NCBI RefSeq assembly: GCF_036127095.1
Contig: NZ_CP108006.1
Coordinates: 5,695,501 to 5,759,500 of the forward strand
Direction of reading: 5' to 3'
Source: Streptomyces sp. NBC_00335
GTDB lineage: Bacteria > Actinomycetota > Actinomycetes > Streptomycetales > Streptomycetaceae
Length of the DNA: 64,000 nt
Below are positions 45,894-53,317 of this stretch, in pieces. Positions within the stretch are counted from its first letter, which is position 1. Each line of letters begins with the position of its first letter. The notes beneath the pieces are model-generated. The model saw only the letters and a list, made by a program, of their open reading frames with translations, did not search any database and was not told the DNA's origin. Position numbers and translations under genes: made by a program.

Positions 45894-47066
45894 ATGGCCA
45901 AGCCAGGAGATCCGCCGAACGGCACCCCCGAGGGTGCCGGCGGGGCCGACGACGAGTTCCGGTCCGACGAGTACCGGTCGGTGGTGTTCGACGAGGACTT
46001 CGTCCGGGCTGCCCGGCTCCAGGAGTTCTCCGCACAGGAGCGCATGGGCGAGCACGCCCGCGCCGTACGGAGCCGGTCGATCTGGTCGAGCGGCGGGGGC
46101 CATCCGGGATCCCGCAGCGGCTCCGGCGGCGGAGCGGCCCGGCAGGGCCGGATCATCGTGCTGTGCATCGCCCTGGCGCTCGCCGGCGCCGTCTACATGG
46201 GCATGCGCAATCCCTACGTGCCGCCCGCCGGGGACCCGGCCGAGGCGATGAGCAGCACCGTCGTCCCGCTCGCGCCCACCGAGGCCGTGCCGGGCGGCCG
46301 GCCCGCGGACCTGTACGCGCAGAGTCCGGCGGCCCAGTACCGCGTCGGGGCGGCCGGGATCACCTTCCCCGGCGTGCGCCGCACCCGCCACTTCAGCGAG
46401 GAGCAGGTCCAAACCGCGCTGACCGTCGCCAAGGACTACCTGGTGCAGTCCTCGCTGGACCCCGACGTCCTGTCCGGCGAGGCCTCCCGGCCGGTGCGCG
46501 TGCTGCTCGACCCCGACCAGGTGACGCAGTTCGACCAGAGCATGCTCGCGCCGTCCGGCAACGGGCGGCACGCCGTCACCGGCTGGCTGGTCCGCTTCGA
46601 CCCGGCGACCGCCGTGGTGGCCGACACCCGGGTCCGCGTCAGCGGGGTACTCGCCTTCGCGGAGACCGCCCCGAACGCACTGGAAGTGACCTCCGACCAC
46701 ACCTTCGTCTACGCCGTGCGTCCGGCCACCGGCCATCCGGCCGCGGTGGACGGGGCCTCGCTCTTCACCGTCCGCCGGGAGCTGCGGCTGCGCTTCGACC
46801 GCGACGACCTCACGGCACGGCGGGCGGAGCTCGTCTCGGCCTACGTGATGGCCGGCCCGCAGGCCTGCTCCGCCGACCCGGCCGCAGGCTTCCGCCCACT
46901 GACGGCCGGCGCCGGGCCGACCACCACCGGCCCGGCGGCGACCGACCCGTACGCCAGTGGCAGTCCGCGCCGCACGGCCGGGCTGTGCGGGGTGCTCGCG
47001 CCGACGGCCACGCCGGAGCCGCCGGGGACGCTGCGGGCCCCGGCGTCCCCGTCCGCCCCGGGGTAG
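45894..47066 (+). CDS. Membrane protein with SVVFDEDFVR motif and an external domain
   Basis: A 390-aa protein from ATG 45894 (GGGGAGAAG upstream). The N-terminal 70 residues share the SVVFDEDFVR signature with the preceding gene. One transmembrane helix (RIIVLCIALALAGAVYMGM) follows, then an extracytoplasmic domain of about 270 residues with GVRRTRHFSEEQVQTALTVAKDYLV and two cysteines near the end. The C-terminal tail is Pro/Thr/Ala-rich. No known enzymatic motif is visible. Its neighbours (cell-wall genes, M48 protease, LCP protein) suggest an envelope role. It ends 2 nt before the convergent M48 protease gene. Confidence 0.87.
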   Translation: MAKPGDPPNGTPEGAGGADDEFRSDEYRSVVFDEDFVRAARLQEFSAQERMGEHARAVRSRSIWSSGGGHPGSRSGSGGGAARQGRIIVLCIALALAGAVYMGMRNPYVPPAGDPAEAMSSTVVPLAPTEAVPGGRPADLYAQSPAAQYRVGAAGITFPGVRRTRHFSEEQVQTALTVAKDYLVQSSLDPDVLSGEASRPVRVLLDPDQVTQFDQSMLAPSGNGRHAVTGWLVRFDPATAVVADTRVRVSGVLAFAETAPNALEVTSDHTFVYAVRPATGHPAAVDGASLFTVRRELRLRFDRDDLTARRAELVSAYVMAGPQACSADPAAGFRPLTAGAGPTTTGPAATDPYASGSPRRTAGLCGVLAPTATPEPPGTLRAPASPSAPG

Positions 47067-47068
47067 CG

Positions 47069-48190
47069 TCAGCCCTGCTCCGTAGCCCCGCCCTTGCCGG
47101 TGTCCGTGTCCTTGCCCTTGTTCTCGGCGCTGCCGCTGCTGCCCGAGGAGCCGCCCGCACCCGCGGCACCCATGCCCGAGAACTTCTCCCGCAGCTTGCC
47201 GCCCAGGTCCGCCGTGCCGCCGGCGATGTCGCCGACCAGCTTCAGCAGCGGGTCCTTGCTCGTGCGCACCGTGTCGGCGTAGTGCGCGGCGGACTGCCGG
47301 AAGGAGTCGGTCACCGAGGTGTCCTTGTCCTCCTCGCGCCGCGGGTAGTGGCCGTCCATGATCCGCTGGTGGTCCCGGTTCTGCGACCACTTCTTCAGCT
47401 CGGCCGCCCGCACCGTGGTGAAGGGGTGCGTCCGGGGCAGCACGTTGAGGATCTTCAGGACGGAGTCGCGCAGGTCGCCGCTCTCCTCGTACTCCTCGGC
47501 CTGGGCGAGGAACGCGTCGACATTCATCTCGTGGAGGTGGTTGCCGCCCGCGAGCTTCATCAGCCCGCGCATCGAGGCGTGCACGTCCTGTCCCACCAGC
47601 AGCCCGGCCCGGTCCGCGGACAGCTCCGACTTGCGGAACCACTCGCGCAGCGCCGTCACGAGCGCCATGATCGCCACATTGCCCAGCGGGATCCACGCGA
47701 CCTTGAGCGCCAGGGTCGTCAGGAACAGCAGGATCGTGCGGTACACGGCGTGCCCCGACAGCGCGTGGCCCACCTCGTGGCCCACCACCGCCCGCATCTC
47801 CTCCTCGTCGAGCAGCTCGACGAGGGCCGTGGTGACCACGATGATCGGCTCGTCCAGCCCGATGCACATGGCATTGGGCTTGGGGTCCTGCTGGACGTAC
47901 ATCTGCGGGACCTTCTCCAGGTCCAGGATGTAACAGGCGTCCAGGAGCATCGCGTGCAGGTGCGGGAACTGCGTCTCGCCCACCCGGACGGAGTCCGAGA
48001 GGAAGAGCAGTCTCAGACTGCGCTCGGGCAGCAGCCCGCTCAGCGTTTTGAAGACCGTGTCGAAGCCGGTCAGCTTGCGCAGGGCCACGAGCGCGGACCG
48101 GTCCGCCGGATGCTCGTACGCCCGTGAGGAAATACCGGGGAACCTCTTTCGGTCCCGCGCCGGTGCCTTCTCGAATCCCGTCCCCGTCAT
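47069..48190 (-). CDS. M48 family membrane metalloprotease
   Basis: A 373-aa M48 (HtpX/Oma1-like) zinc protease. The metal site is H138-E-V-G-H142 in AVVGHEVGHALSGHA, with the third ligand in SELSADRAG. Hydrophobic stretches after the motif (TILLFLTTLALKVAWIPLGNVAIMALV) are the membrane segments. The N-terminal 60 residues are soluble. ATG 48190 has GGAGGG seven bases upstream; the frame is open beyond, but antisense to the promoter region of the next gene. The tail is Gly/Ser/Lys-rich. It likely degrades damaged membrane proteins, by analogy with HtpX. Confidence 0.92.
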   Translation of the reverse strand: MTGTGFEKAPARDRKRFPGISSRAYEHPADRSALVALRKLTGFDTVFKTLSGLLPERSLRLLFLSDSVRVGETQFPHLHAMLLDACYILDLEKVPQMYVQQDPKPNAMCIGLDEPIIVVTTALVELLDEEEMRAVVGHEVGHALSGHAVYRTILLFLTTLALKVAWIPLGNVAIMALVTALREWFRKSELSADRAGLLVGQDVHASMRGLMKLAGGNHLHEMNVDAFLAQAEEYEESGDLRDSVLKILNVLPRTHPFTTVRAAELKKWSQNRDHQRIMDGHYPRREEDKDTSVTDSFRQSAAHYADTVRTSKDPLLKLVGDIAGGTADLGGKLREKFSGMGAAGAGGSSGSSGSAENKGKDTDTGKGGATEQG

Positions 48191-48331
48191 AGCGCCCTCC
48201 CCGTTGATGTGTGCGGCTGGCCGCCCGTCTATCCTCTCCAACGCCTGAGTCGGCGTGAGCGTGCCCCAGGCCCCCGCATACGATGTGAGCGAAATCTCCG
48301 CCCGCTCCCCGACTCGATAGGTACCTGCCTG

Positions 48332-48499
48332 ATGAGCCTCGCCTCCACCGCCCACAACCTGGTCGTTCTCGCCTCCGAGGGAGCCGAGAAGCACGGCGGC
48401 AACCACGACAGCCTGAGCCCGTACCTGACCGGTGGCGCGGCCTTCGGCATCCTCCTGCTGATGCTGTGGGTCACCACGCGCCTGAACCGGGACCGCTGA
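48332..48499 (+). CDS. Small single-pass membrane protein
   Basis: A 55-aa protein (MSLASTAHNLVVLASEGAEK) with one helix (YLTGGAAFGILLLMLWVTTRL) and a short basic end NRDR. Related short proteins stand directly upstream of nadD in other Streptomyces, as I recall, with the conserved core KHGGNHDSL. The ribosome binding site is weak. The longer upstream reading of the same frame is out of character and rejected. Function unknown. Confidence 0.75.
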   Translation: MSLASTAHNLVVLASEGAEKHGGNHDSLSPYLTGGAAFGILLLMLWVTTRLNRDR

Positions 48500-48579
48500 A
48501 CCCCCCAAGGCCCGGTCCGCCGAGTACGCGCCCGTAGGCGGGTCCCTGCCGCGCCACCGGGCCAGTAGGCTCTGCGCTC

Positions 48580-49197
48580 ATGGGAGAGCAGGAAATGCCT
48601 ACCGGCCCGGTGAAGCGCAGGCTCGGGGTGATGGGCGGGACATTCGATCCGATCCACCACGGACACCTGGTGGCCGCCAGTGAGGTGGCCGCGCTGTTCC
48701 ACCTCGACGAGGTGATGTTCGTACCGACCGGCGAGCCGTGGCAGAAGTCGCAGCGGGCCGTGTCGTCCGCCGAGGACCGGTACCTGATGACGGTCATCGC
48801 GACCGCCTCGAACCCGCAGTTCTCGGTGAGCCGCATCGACATCGACCGCGGCGGGCCGACTTACACGATCGACACCCTGAGGGACCTGAGCGCCCTCAAC
48901 GACGACGCCGACCTCTTCTTCATCACCGGCGCCGACGCCCTTGCACAGATCCTGACCTGGCGGAACGCCGAGGAGCTCTTCGCCCTCGCGCACTTCATCG
49001 GTGTCACCCGGCCGGGACACGTGCTCACCGACGACGGCCTGCCCGAGGGCGGCGTCTCCCTCGTCGAGGTTCCGGCGCTGGCCATTTCGTCCACGGACTG
49101 CCGTGCCCGCGTGGCCAAGGGGGATCCTGTCTGGTACCTCGTGCCCGACGGCGTGGTCCGCTACATCGACAAGCGTGAGCTGTACCGGGGAGCCTGA
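48580..49197 (+). CDS. nadD: Nicotinate-nucleotide adenylyltransferase
   Basis: A 205-aa enzyme that converts nicotinate mononucleotide and ATP to nicotinate adenine dinucleotide, the penultimate NAD synthesis step. The nucleotidyltransferase motif is [15 protein letters not shown] near residue 20, and the C-terminal [13 protein letters not shown] corresponds to the ISST-R motif. TAGGCT lies 8 nt before ATG 48580, supporting a leaderless start there. An internal ATG at 48595, with GGAGAG upstream, is the alternative. The LCP gene starts 23 nt after the stop, so nadD, the LCP gene and perhaps rsfS form a cluster. Confidence 0.95.
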   Translation: MGEQEMPTGPVKRRLGVMGGTFDPIHHGHLVAASEVAALFHLDEVMFVPTGEPWQKSQRAVSSAEDRYLMTVIATASNPQFSVSRIDIDRGGPTYTIDTLRDLSALNDDADLFFITGADALAQILTWRNAEELFALAHFIGVTRPGHVLTDDGLPEGGVSLVEVPALAISSTDCRARVAKGDPVWYLVPDGVVRYIDKRELYRGA

Positions 49198-49220
49198 GCT
49201 TCCGGAGAGAGGGGCCCGCG

Positions 49221-50939
49221 GTGAATGACCGACACGAGCCGTACGACCCGTATGCCGGCCAGGAGCAGCAGCTCGTCGGCTACGACGCGTACGGGCGGCC
49301 GCTGTACGGCCAGGCGCCCGCGCAGCCCGCCCCCGAGCCCCCCTACGAGCAGCAACAGCAGCAGCAGTACGAGCAGGGCTACGGCTACGACTACCAGGGG
49401 TACGGCGGACAGCAGCAGCCGCCGCAGCAGCCGCCGCAGTACTACCCGCAGCAGCCCCAGCAGCAGTACCCGCAGGCCACACAGGCCCCGCAGTACGGGT
49501 ACGACACCCAGTCCGTGCCGCAGTACGACACCCAGGCCACCCAGCAGTGGATCCCGCAGCAGGCCGCCCCCGAGGCCCCGGCGCAGGCGCCCCTGCGGGC
49601 CACCGCGCCCGAGCCGGAGTTCCGTCCCGCGCCGCAGGTCCCGGAGCCCCGCCGGGCCGACGGGCCGGGGCAGGGGTCCTCGTACCAGACCGAGCAGTTC
49701 GCCTTCATCGACCAGCCGGACGAGGACTCCGAGGACGTCATCGACTGGCTCGCCTTCACCGAGAGCCGGACCGAGCGCCGCGAGGAGGCCCGCCGGCGCG
49801 GCCGCAACCGGGTGGTGGCGCTGATCGTCGTCCTGGCGCTCTTCGTCGTCGCGGGCCTCGGCTACCTCTGGTACGCGGACAAGCTGCCCTTCCTGGAGGC
49901 CCCCGGCAAGGCGTCGGACGGCGCGTCGGCCACCGGCCCGCAGAAGCGCGACATGATCGTCGTGCACGTGCACAACACCAAGAAGGGCGGCACCTCCACG
50001 GCGCTGCTCGTCGACAACGTGACCACCAAGCAGGGCGCCACCGTCCTGGTGCCGAACACGCTGAACGTCTCCAAGGACGACGGCACCACGTCCCAGCTGG
50101 GCAAGGCCGTCGCGGACGGCGGCCTGGGCGTACGGGAATCCCTCGACTCGGTCTTCGGCACCCGCATCGGCGGCACCTGGCGGCTTGACACCCCCTTCCT
50201 GGAAAACTTCGTGGAGCTGGTCGGCGGCATCGAGGTCGACACCGACGTGGCCGTCCCGGCGGACGACGCGGCGAAGGTGCCCGCCGTCGGCCAGGGACCG
50301 AAGCAGAGCCTCAGCGGTGCGATGGCGGTCGCCTACGCCACGTACCGCGCGCAGGGCGAGCCGGAGGCCAAGCAGCTCGACCGGCTCGGCAAGGTCCTGC
50401 TGGGCCTGCTGCGCAAGGTGCCCGGCGATCCGAAGTCGGCGGCGATGACCGTGGAGACCACCGGGCAGATCCTGGACCCCGCGCTGAACGCGCAGACGCT
50501 CGGCGCGCTGCTGGCCAAGCTCGGCGAGCACGCCAAGGTGGGCAAGTACCGCACCGACGTGCTCGGGGTGAAGCCCGACGGCGGCCTCACGGACGACGCC
50601 AACAAGAAGGTGGTCAAGGAGATCCTCGGCGGCACCGTCACGGAGGCCCAGCCCGGGGCCCTGCCGCGGGTCGGCCTGAAGGACGCCACCGGCGACGACA
50701 AGACGGGCACGGCGGCGAAGGCGGCCCTGCTCAACGGCGGCTACACCTTCGTGGACGGCGGCAAGGCCGACAAGACCGCGGCCGCGTCGCAGATCACGTA
50801 CCAGGACGACGCGCAACGGGAGAAGGCGATCGAGGTCGCCAAGACGCTGGGCCTGCCCGAAACGGCCGTGAAGAAGGCCGAGAACGCGGTGAACGCGGAC
50901 GTCGTGGTGACGCTGGGCAAGGATTACAAACCGTCCTGA
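49221..50939 (+). CDS. LytR-CpsA-Psr (LCP) family protein, PdtA-like
   Basis: A 572-aa protein with a 190-residue Gln/Tyr/Pro-rich cytoplasmic tail, one transmembrane helix (VVALIVVLALFVVAGLGYLWY), an extracytoplasmic LCP domain and a C-terminal LytR_C domain (after about residue 440). LCP proteins transfer glycopolymers from a lipid carrier to peptidoglycan. In S. coelicolor the LCP protein beside nadD is PdtA, required for normal sporulation. The LCP domain here is degenerate: the usual PRD and RxxRQQ arginines are replaced (VLVPNTLNV; EAKQLDRLGKVL), while LVGGIEVDTDVAV is kept. The GTG start has GGAGAGAGGGG upstream. Old names call such proteins transcriptional regulators, which is wrong. 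Confidence 0.88.
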   Translation: MNDRHEPYDPYAGQEQQLVGYDAYGRPLYGQAPAQPAPEPPYEQQQQQQYEQGYGYDYQGYGGQQQPPQQPPQYYPQQPQQQYPQATQAPQYGYDTQSVPQYDTQATQQWIPQQAAPEAPAQAPLRATAPEPEFRPAPQVPEPRRADGPGQGSSYQTEQFAFIDQPDEDSEDVIDWLAFTESRTERREEARRRGRNRVVALIVVLALFVVAGLGYLWYADKLPFLEAPGKASDGASATGPQKRDMIVVHVHNTKKGGTSTALLVDNVTTKQGATVLVPNTLNVSKDDGTTSQLGKAVADGGLGVRESLDSVFGTRIGGTWRLDTPFLENFVELVGGIEVDTDVAVPADDAAKVPAVGQGPKQSLSGAMAVAYATYRAQGEPEAKQLDRLGKVLLGLLRKVPGDPKSAAMTVETTGQILDPALNAQTLGALLAKLGEHAKVGKYRTDVLGVKPDGGLTDDANKKVVKEILGGTVTEAQPGALPRVGLKDATGDDKTGTAAKAALLNGGYTFVDGGKADKTAAASQITYQDDAQREKAIEVAKTLGLPETAVKKAENAVNADVVVTLGKDYKPS

Positions 50940-50992
50940 CCCCTCGGGAGGCCTACTGCGGCCTGCTCCGGCGGCACCCGTCGGGTGCGGCT

Positions 50993-51022
50993 CCGCCCGC
51001 GCGGCACGCTGCGCGCGGGCGG
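50993..51022 (+). terminator. Terminator of the LCP gene
   Basis: Perfect 11-bp arms CCGCCCGCGCG and CGCGCGGGCGG (50993-51003, 51012-51022), 54 nt after the stop and 58 nt before rsfS. Confidence 0.6.
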
Positions 51023-51080
51023 TGTCGGCGGTACATGAGACCCTTGTAAGGATCTGCCCGCCAACCCGAAAGCATGGCCA

Positions 51081-51527
51081 GTGACCGCCACGGACCGCTC
51101 CATCGAGCTCATCACCGCCGCCGCCCAGGCCGCGGCCGACCGGCTCGCGCACGACATCATCGCGTACGACGTCAGCGACGTGCTGTCGATCACCGATGCC
51201 TTCCTGCTCGCTTCGGCGCCCAACGACCGCCAGGTCAAGTCGATCGTCGACGAGATCGAGGAGAAGCTCCTGAAGGAGCTGGGCGCCAAGCCGGTGCGCC
51301 GCGAAGGCGACCGCGACGCCCGCTGGATCCTGCTCGACTACATCGACATCGTCGTCCACGTGCAGCACAGCGAGGAGCGCGTCTTCTACGCGCTGGAGCG
51401 CCTGTGGAAGGACTGCCCCGAGATCGACCTCCCCGAGGACGCCAAGCTCACCAAGGGCAAGGCCGAGGAGCACGCCGCGCTGCGCGCCGCGCAGGGCGAC
51501 GACGAACTGGACGGTGATCTGTTCTGA
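51081..51527 (+). CDS. rsfS: Ribosome silencing factor RsfS
   Basis: A 148-aa protein of the RsfS/Iojap family. It binds L14 on the 50S subunit and blocks subunit joining when nutrients are short. The conserved segments are DVLSITDAFLLASAPNDRQVKSIVDEIE, REGDRDARWILLDYIDIVVHVQHSEERVFYALERLW. The GTG start lacks a good ribosome binding site. The phosphatase gene downstream begins inside its stop codon (CTGA), so the two are translationally coupled. Confidence 0.95.
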   Translation: MTATDRSIELITAAAQAAADRLAHDIIAYDVSDVLSITDAFLLASAPNDRQVKSIVDEIEEKLLKELGAKPVRREGDRDARWILLDYIDIVVHVQHSEERVFYALERLWKDCPEIDLPEDAKLTKGKAEEHAALRAAQGDDELDGDLF

Positions 51528-52213
51528 GCGCGACCCACGACGGCACCACCGGTGCCGGTACGACCAGCGGGAACGGCCGGACCAGCCGCAAGATCGTCCT
51601 GTGGCGGCACGGCCAGACCTCGTGGAACCTGGAGCGCCGCTTCCAGGGCTCCACGGACATCGAGCTGACCGAGGCCGGTGTGGCGCAGGCGCGCCGTGCC
51701 GCCCGGCTGCTCGCCTCGCTGAAGCCCGACGCCATCGTCGCCTCGGACCTGATGCGCGCCGCCGCCACGGCTGCCGAGCTGGCGGCCGTCACGGGTCTGG
51801 CAGTGACGCACGACGAGGCGCTGCGCGAGACGTACGCCGGCGAATGGCAGGGCCTCACGCACGACGAGATCCTGAAGAAGTACGGCGACCAGTACGCGGC
51901 GTGGAAGCGCGGCGAGGCGGTCCGCCGCGGCGGCGGCGAGCTGGAGACCGAGGTCGCCGACCGGGCCGCGCCGGTGGTGCTGGAACACGCCGACCGGCTG
52001 CCCCCCGGCGGCACGCTCGTGGTGGTCAGCCACGGCGGCACCATCCGTACGACGATCGGCCGCCTGCTGGGCCTGGACTCGTACCACTGGGAGGGTCTGG
52101 GCGGGCTCTCCAACTGCTGCTGGTCCGTCCTGGGCGAGGGCGCGCGAGGCTGGCGGCTGATGGAACACAACGCCGGCACGCTGCCCGAACCGGTGCTCGG
52201 CGACGACGACTGA
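51524..52213 (+). CDS. Histidine phosphatase (phosphoglycerate mutase-like) with a CTG start
   Basis: A 229-aa enzyme of the histidine phosphatase superfamily. The catalytic RHG is in KIVLWRHGQTSWNLERRFQGSTD, the second histidine in VVVSHGGTIRTTIGRLLG, and the acid in RETYAGEWQGL. No ATG, GTG or TTG exists in frame upstream of the RHG motif: a TGA stop is at 51515-51517 and the first GTG (51680) would delete the catalytic site. The only reasonable start is CTG 51524, which overlaps the rsfS stop (CTGA) and would be translated by reinitiation. The gene follows rsfS in other Streptomyces, and its substrate is unknown. Confidence 0.88.
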   Translation: MSATHDGTTGAGTTSGNGRTSRKIVLWRHGQTSWNLERRFQGSTDIELTEAGVAQARRAARLLASLKPDAIVASDLMRAAATAAELAAVTGLAVTHDEALRETYAGEWQGLTHDEILKKYGDQYAAWKRGEAVRRGGGELETEVADRAAPVVLEHADRLPPGGTLVVVSHGGTIRTTIGRLLGLDSYHWEGLGGLSNCCWSVLGEGARGWRLMEHNAGTLPEPVLGDDD

Positions 52214-52242
52214 GCCCACCTCGGAGCGGCTCCCACCCGGAT

Positions 52243-52272
52243 TTCACTTTCCGGCTGGTCACAGGCTAGAGT
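52243..52272 (+). promoter_or_regulatory. Possible promoter of the first tRNA-Ala
   Basis: TTCACT (52243-52248), 18 bp, TAGAGT (52267-52272). The -10 is good, the -35 only partial. It lies 53 nt before the tRNA. Confidence 0.4.
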
Positions 52273-52295
52273 TCTTCTTGTTCGCAGCGCAGAAC

Positions 52296-52307
52296 ACCGG
52301 AAACGGG
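52296..52307 (+). promoter_or_regulatory. Leader element ACCGGAAACGGG before tRNA-Ala copy 1
   Basis: The same 12-mer stands before the second tRNA-Ala (52966-52977), at 18 and 23 nt from the tRNA 5' ends, while the rest of the leaders differ. It may be a processing or antitermination site. Confidence 0.35.
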
Positions 52308-52325
52308 GGGAGCGTCGCGGAGAGC

Positions 52326-52398
52326 GGGGCTATAGCTCAGTTGGTAGAGCGCCTGCATGGCATGCAGGAGGTCTGGAGTTCAATTCTCCATAGCTCCA
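52326..52398 (+). tRNA. tRNA-Ala (anticodon GGC), copy 1
   Basis: A 73-nt cloverleaf. Acceptor GGGGCTA pairs with TAGCTCC (one G-U), followed by discriminator A; no CCA is encoded. The anticodon stem CCTGC/GCAGG holds loop ATGGCAT with anticodon GGC, reading GCC and GCU codons. The T-arm has GTTCAATTC. It is identical to the copy at 53001-53073. A strong hairpin follows. Confidence 0.97.
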
Positions 52399-52403
52399 CA
52401 ATC

Positions 52404-52443
52404 AAGATCCCGTCCCCAACAGGGGGCGGGATCTTTGCTTTTG
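52404..52443 (+). terminator. Terminator of tRNA-Ala copy 1
   Basis: A 14-bp stem (52404-52417 with 52422-52435, one G-U) with an AACA loop, followed by T-rich TTTGCTTTT. Confidence 0.85.
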
Positions 52444-52534
52444 TCCACAGCTGCCCGAGCGAGCACCGGCATGGCAGAATCGGACGGCCGGAGGGGGACG
52501 ACGACGGCCCGACGCGGGAGGGAGTCGCTGACGG

Positions 52535-52768
52535 ATGGGTGCACACCGGCGGCGGTGCGACTGGTGCAACAACGGCACGCCGATCGTGCGGGACATGGAG
52601 CCGGTCAACCCCGACTACCAGTACTGGTGCGAGGAATGTGCGCGGGCGCTGATCATAAAAGGCGACCCGATCGAGACGTACCGAGAGCTGGAGGGCGAGC
52701 CGATCTACGGGCGGCTGCTCGACGAGCACTGCACGCTGAAGCGGTTCTACCAGTTCGCGCGGGCGTGA
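52535..52768 (+). CDS. Small zinc-ribbon-like protein between the two tRNA genes
   Basis: A 77-aa protein with two CxxC pairs, C8-D-W-C11 and C32-E-E-C35, plus a later Cys in EHCTLKRFY. The pattern suggests a zinc-ribbon fold. ATG 52535 is preceded by GGGAGGGAG. It is basic at the N-terminus and has ETYRELEGEPIYGRLL in the centre. I do not recognise a named family. It may bind nucleic acid, but no function can be given. Its position between identical tRNA genes is notable. Confidence 0.8.
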   Translation: MGAHRRRCDWCNNGTPIVRDMEPVNPDYQYWCEECARALIIKGDPIETYRELEGEPIYGRLLDEHCTLKRFYQFARA

Positions 52769-52917
52769 CGCGGGGACGCGCAACGGCGTGAGCCGGTGAC
52801 GCGGGACGGCATGACGTAGGGGCACGGAACGGCATGGCGTAGGTATGCGCAACGAGCCGGGGCATGTGACGAATCGCCATGAAACGGACATGGCCCGGAG
52901 CTCGCGGAAACCGATTT

Positions 52918-52945
52918 TTGGACCAGGGCCATCACCGTGTAATGT
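52918..52945 (+). promoter_or_regulatory. Predicted promoter of the second tRNA-Ala
   Basis: TTGGAC (52918-52923), 16 bp, TAATGT (52940-52945), 55 nt before the tRNA. Local AT content is higher than the surroundings. Confidence 0.5.
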
Positions 52946-52965
52946 TTGGGATGTCGCCAAGGGGG

Positions 52966-52977
52966 ACCGGAAACGGG
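52966..52977 (+). promoter_or_regulatory. Leader element ACCGGAAACGGG before tRNA-Ala copy 2
   Basis: Identical 12-mer to the one at 52296-52307, in the same relative place between the -10 and the tRNA. Confidence 0.35.
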
Positions 52978-53000
52978 CCACGAAGCGGCAGGCAAGACAA

Positions 53001-53073
53001 GGGGCTATAGCTCAGTTGGTAGAGCGCCTGCATGGCATGCAGGAGGTCTGGAGTTCAATTCTCCATAGCTCCA
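53001..53073 (+). tRNA. tRNA-Ala (anticodon GGC), copy 2
   Basis: The same 73 bases as the copy at 52326, base for base, with anticodon GGC and no encoded CCA. It has its own putative promoter and a strong hairpin 7 nt downstream, so it is an independent transcription unit. Confidence 0.97.
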
Positions 53074-53079
53074 CAGTGA

Positions 53080-53113
53080 AGAAGCGGGCCACCGGAAACG
53101 GTGGCCCGCTTCT
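53080..53113 (+). terminator. Terminator of tRNA-Ala copy 2
   Basis: Perfect 15-bp arms (53080-53094, 53099-53113) with a GAAA tetraloop, 7 nt after the tRNA. Confidence 0.85.
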
Positions 53114-53120
53114 CGTTGTG

Positions 53121-53195
53121 CGTGCACCGTTTGTGTGCCCACTGGTTGGGCGTCCACTGGTTGGACGTCCACCGGTCGTGCGTCCACCGGCCGGA
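53121..53195 (+). repeat. Five 15-bp degenerate tandem repeats upstream of the leuS leader
   Basis: Units of consensus CGTCCACYGGTYGKR start at 53121, 53136, 53151, 53166 and 53181. The last three are closest. They lie 43 nt upstream of the leader peptide start, in the promoter region of leuS. Confidence 0.75.
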
Positions 53196-53237
53196 AGGGT
53201 CGAGCGCCCCTCGGGGCCGCTGCGGTACCCTGACGCC

Positions 53238-53276
53238 ATGCGTGCCGTACGCCTTCTGCTTACCGAGCCGCGCTGA
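53238..53276 (+). CDS. leuS leader peptide (MRAVRLLLTEPR)
   Basis: A 12-codon reading frame 114 nt upstream of leuS. It contains three consecutive leucine codons, CTT-CTG-CTT; CTT is rare in Streptomyces. TACCCT ends 6 nt before the ATG, so the peptide may be read from a leaderless mRNA. It is followed by a hairpin (53283-53303) and an intrinsic terminator (53318-53341). The arrangement is that of ribosome-mediated attenuation: uncharged tRNA-Leu would stall the ribosome on the Leu codons and prevent termination. Leucine attenuators have been proposed for actinobacterial leu and leuS genes by comparative work. Confidence 0.75.
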   Translation: MRAVRLLLTEPR

Positions 53277-53282
53277 ACAGTT

Positions 53283-53303
53283 CCGACCCCACGAAGCGGT
53301 CGG
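53283..53303 (+). promoter_or_regulatory. Hairpin between leader peptide and terminator (attenuator)
   Basis: CCGACC (53283-53288) pairs with GGTCGG (53298-53303). A competing pairing exists: GCCGCGC (53267-53273, inside the leader frame) is complementary to GCGCGGC (53309-53315) just before the terminator stem. Mutually exclusive folds of this kind are expected in an attenuator. Confidence 0.5.
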
Positions 53304-53317
53304 CCCCGGCGCGGCGC

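Noticed and set aside
51680..52213. Histidine phosphatase starting at GTG 51680
   Set aside because: It would delete the catalytic RHG motif encoded at about 51602-51625.
52326..53073. The duplicated tRNA genes as att sites of an integrated element
   Set aside because: No integrase or mobile genes lie between them; only a 77-aa protein gene is present and both tRNAs have their own terminators.
53121..53195. The 15-bp repeats as a CRISPR array
   Set aside because: No spacers; the units are direct tandem repeats of 15 bp with no cas genes nearby.
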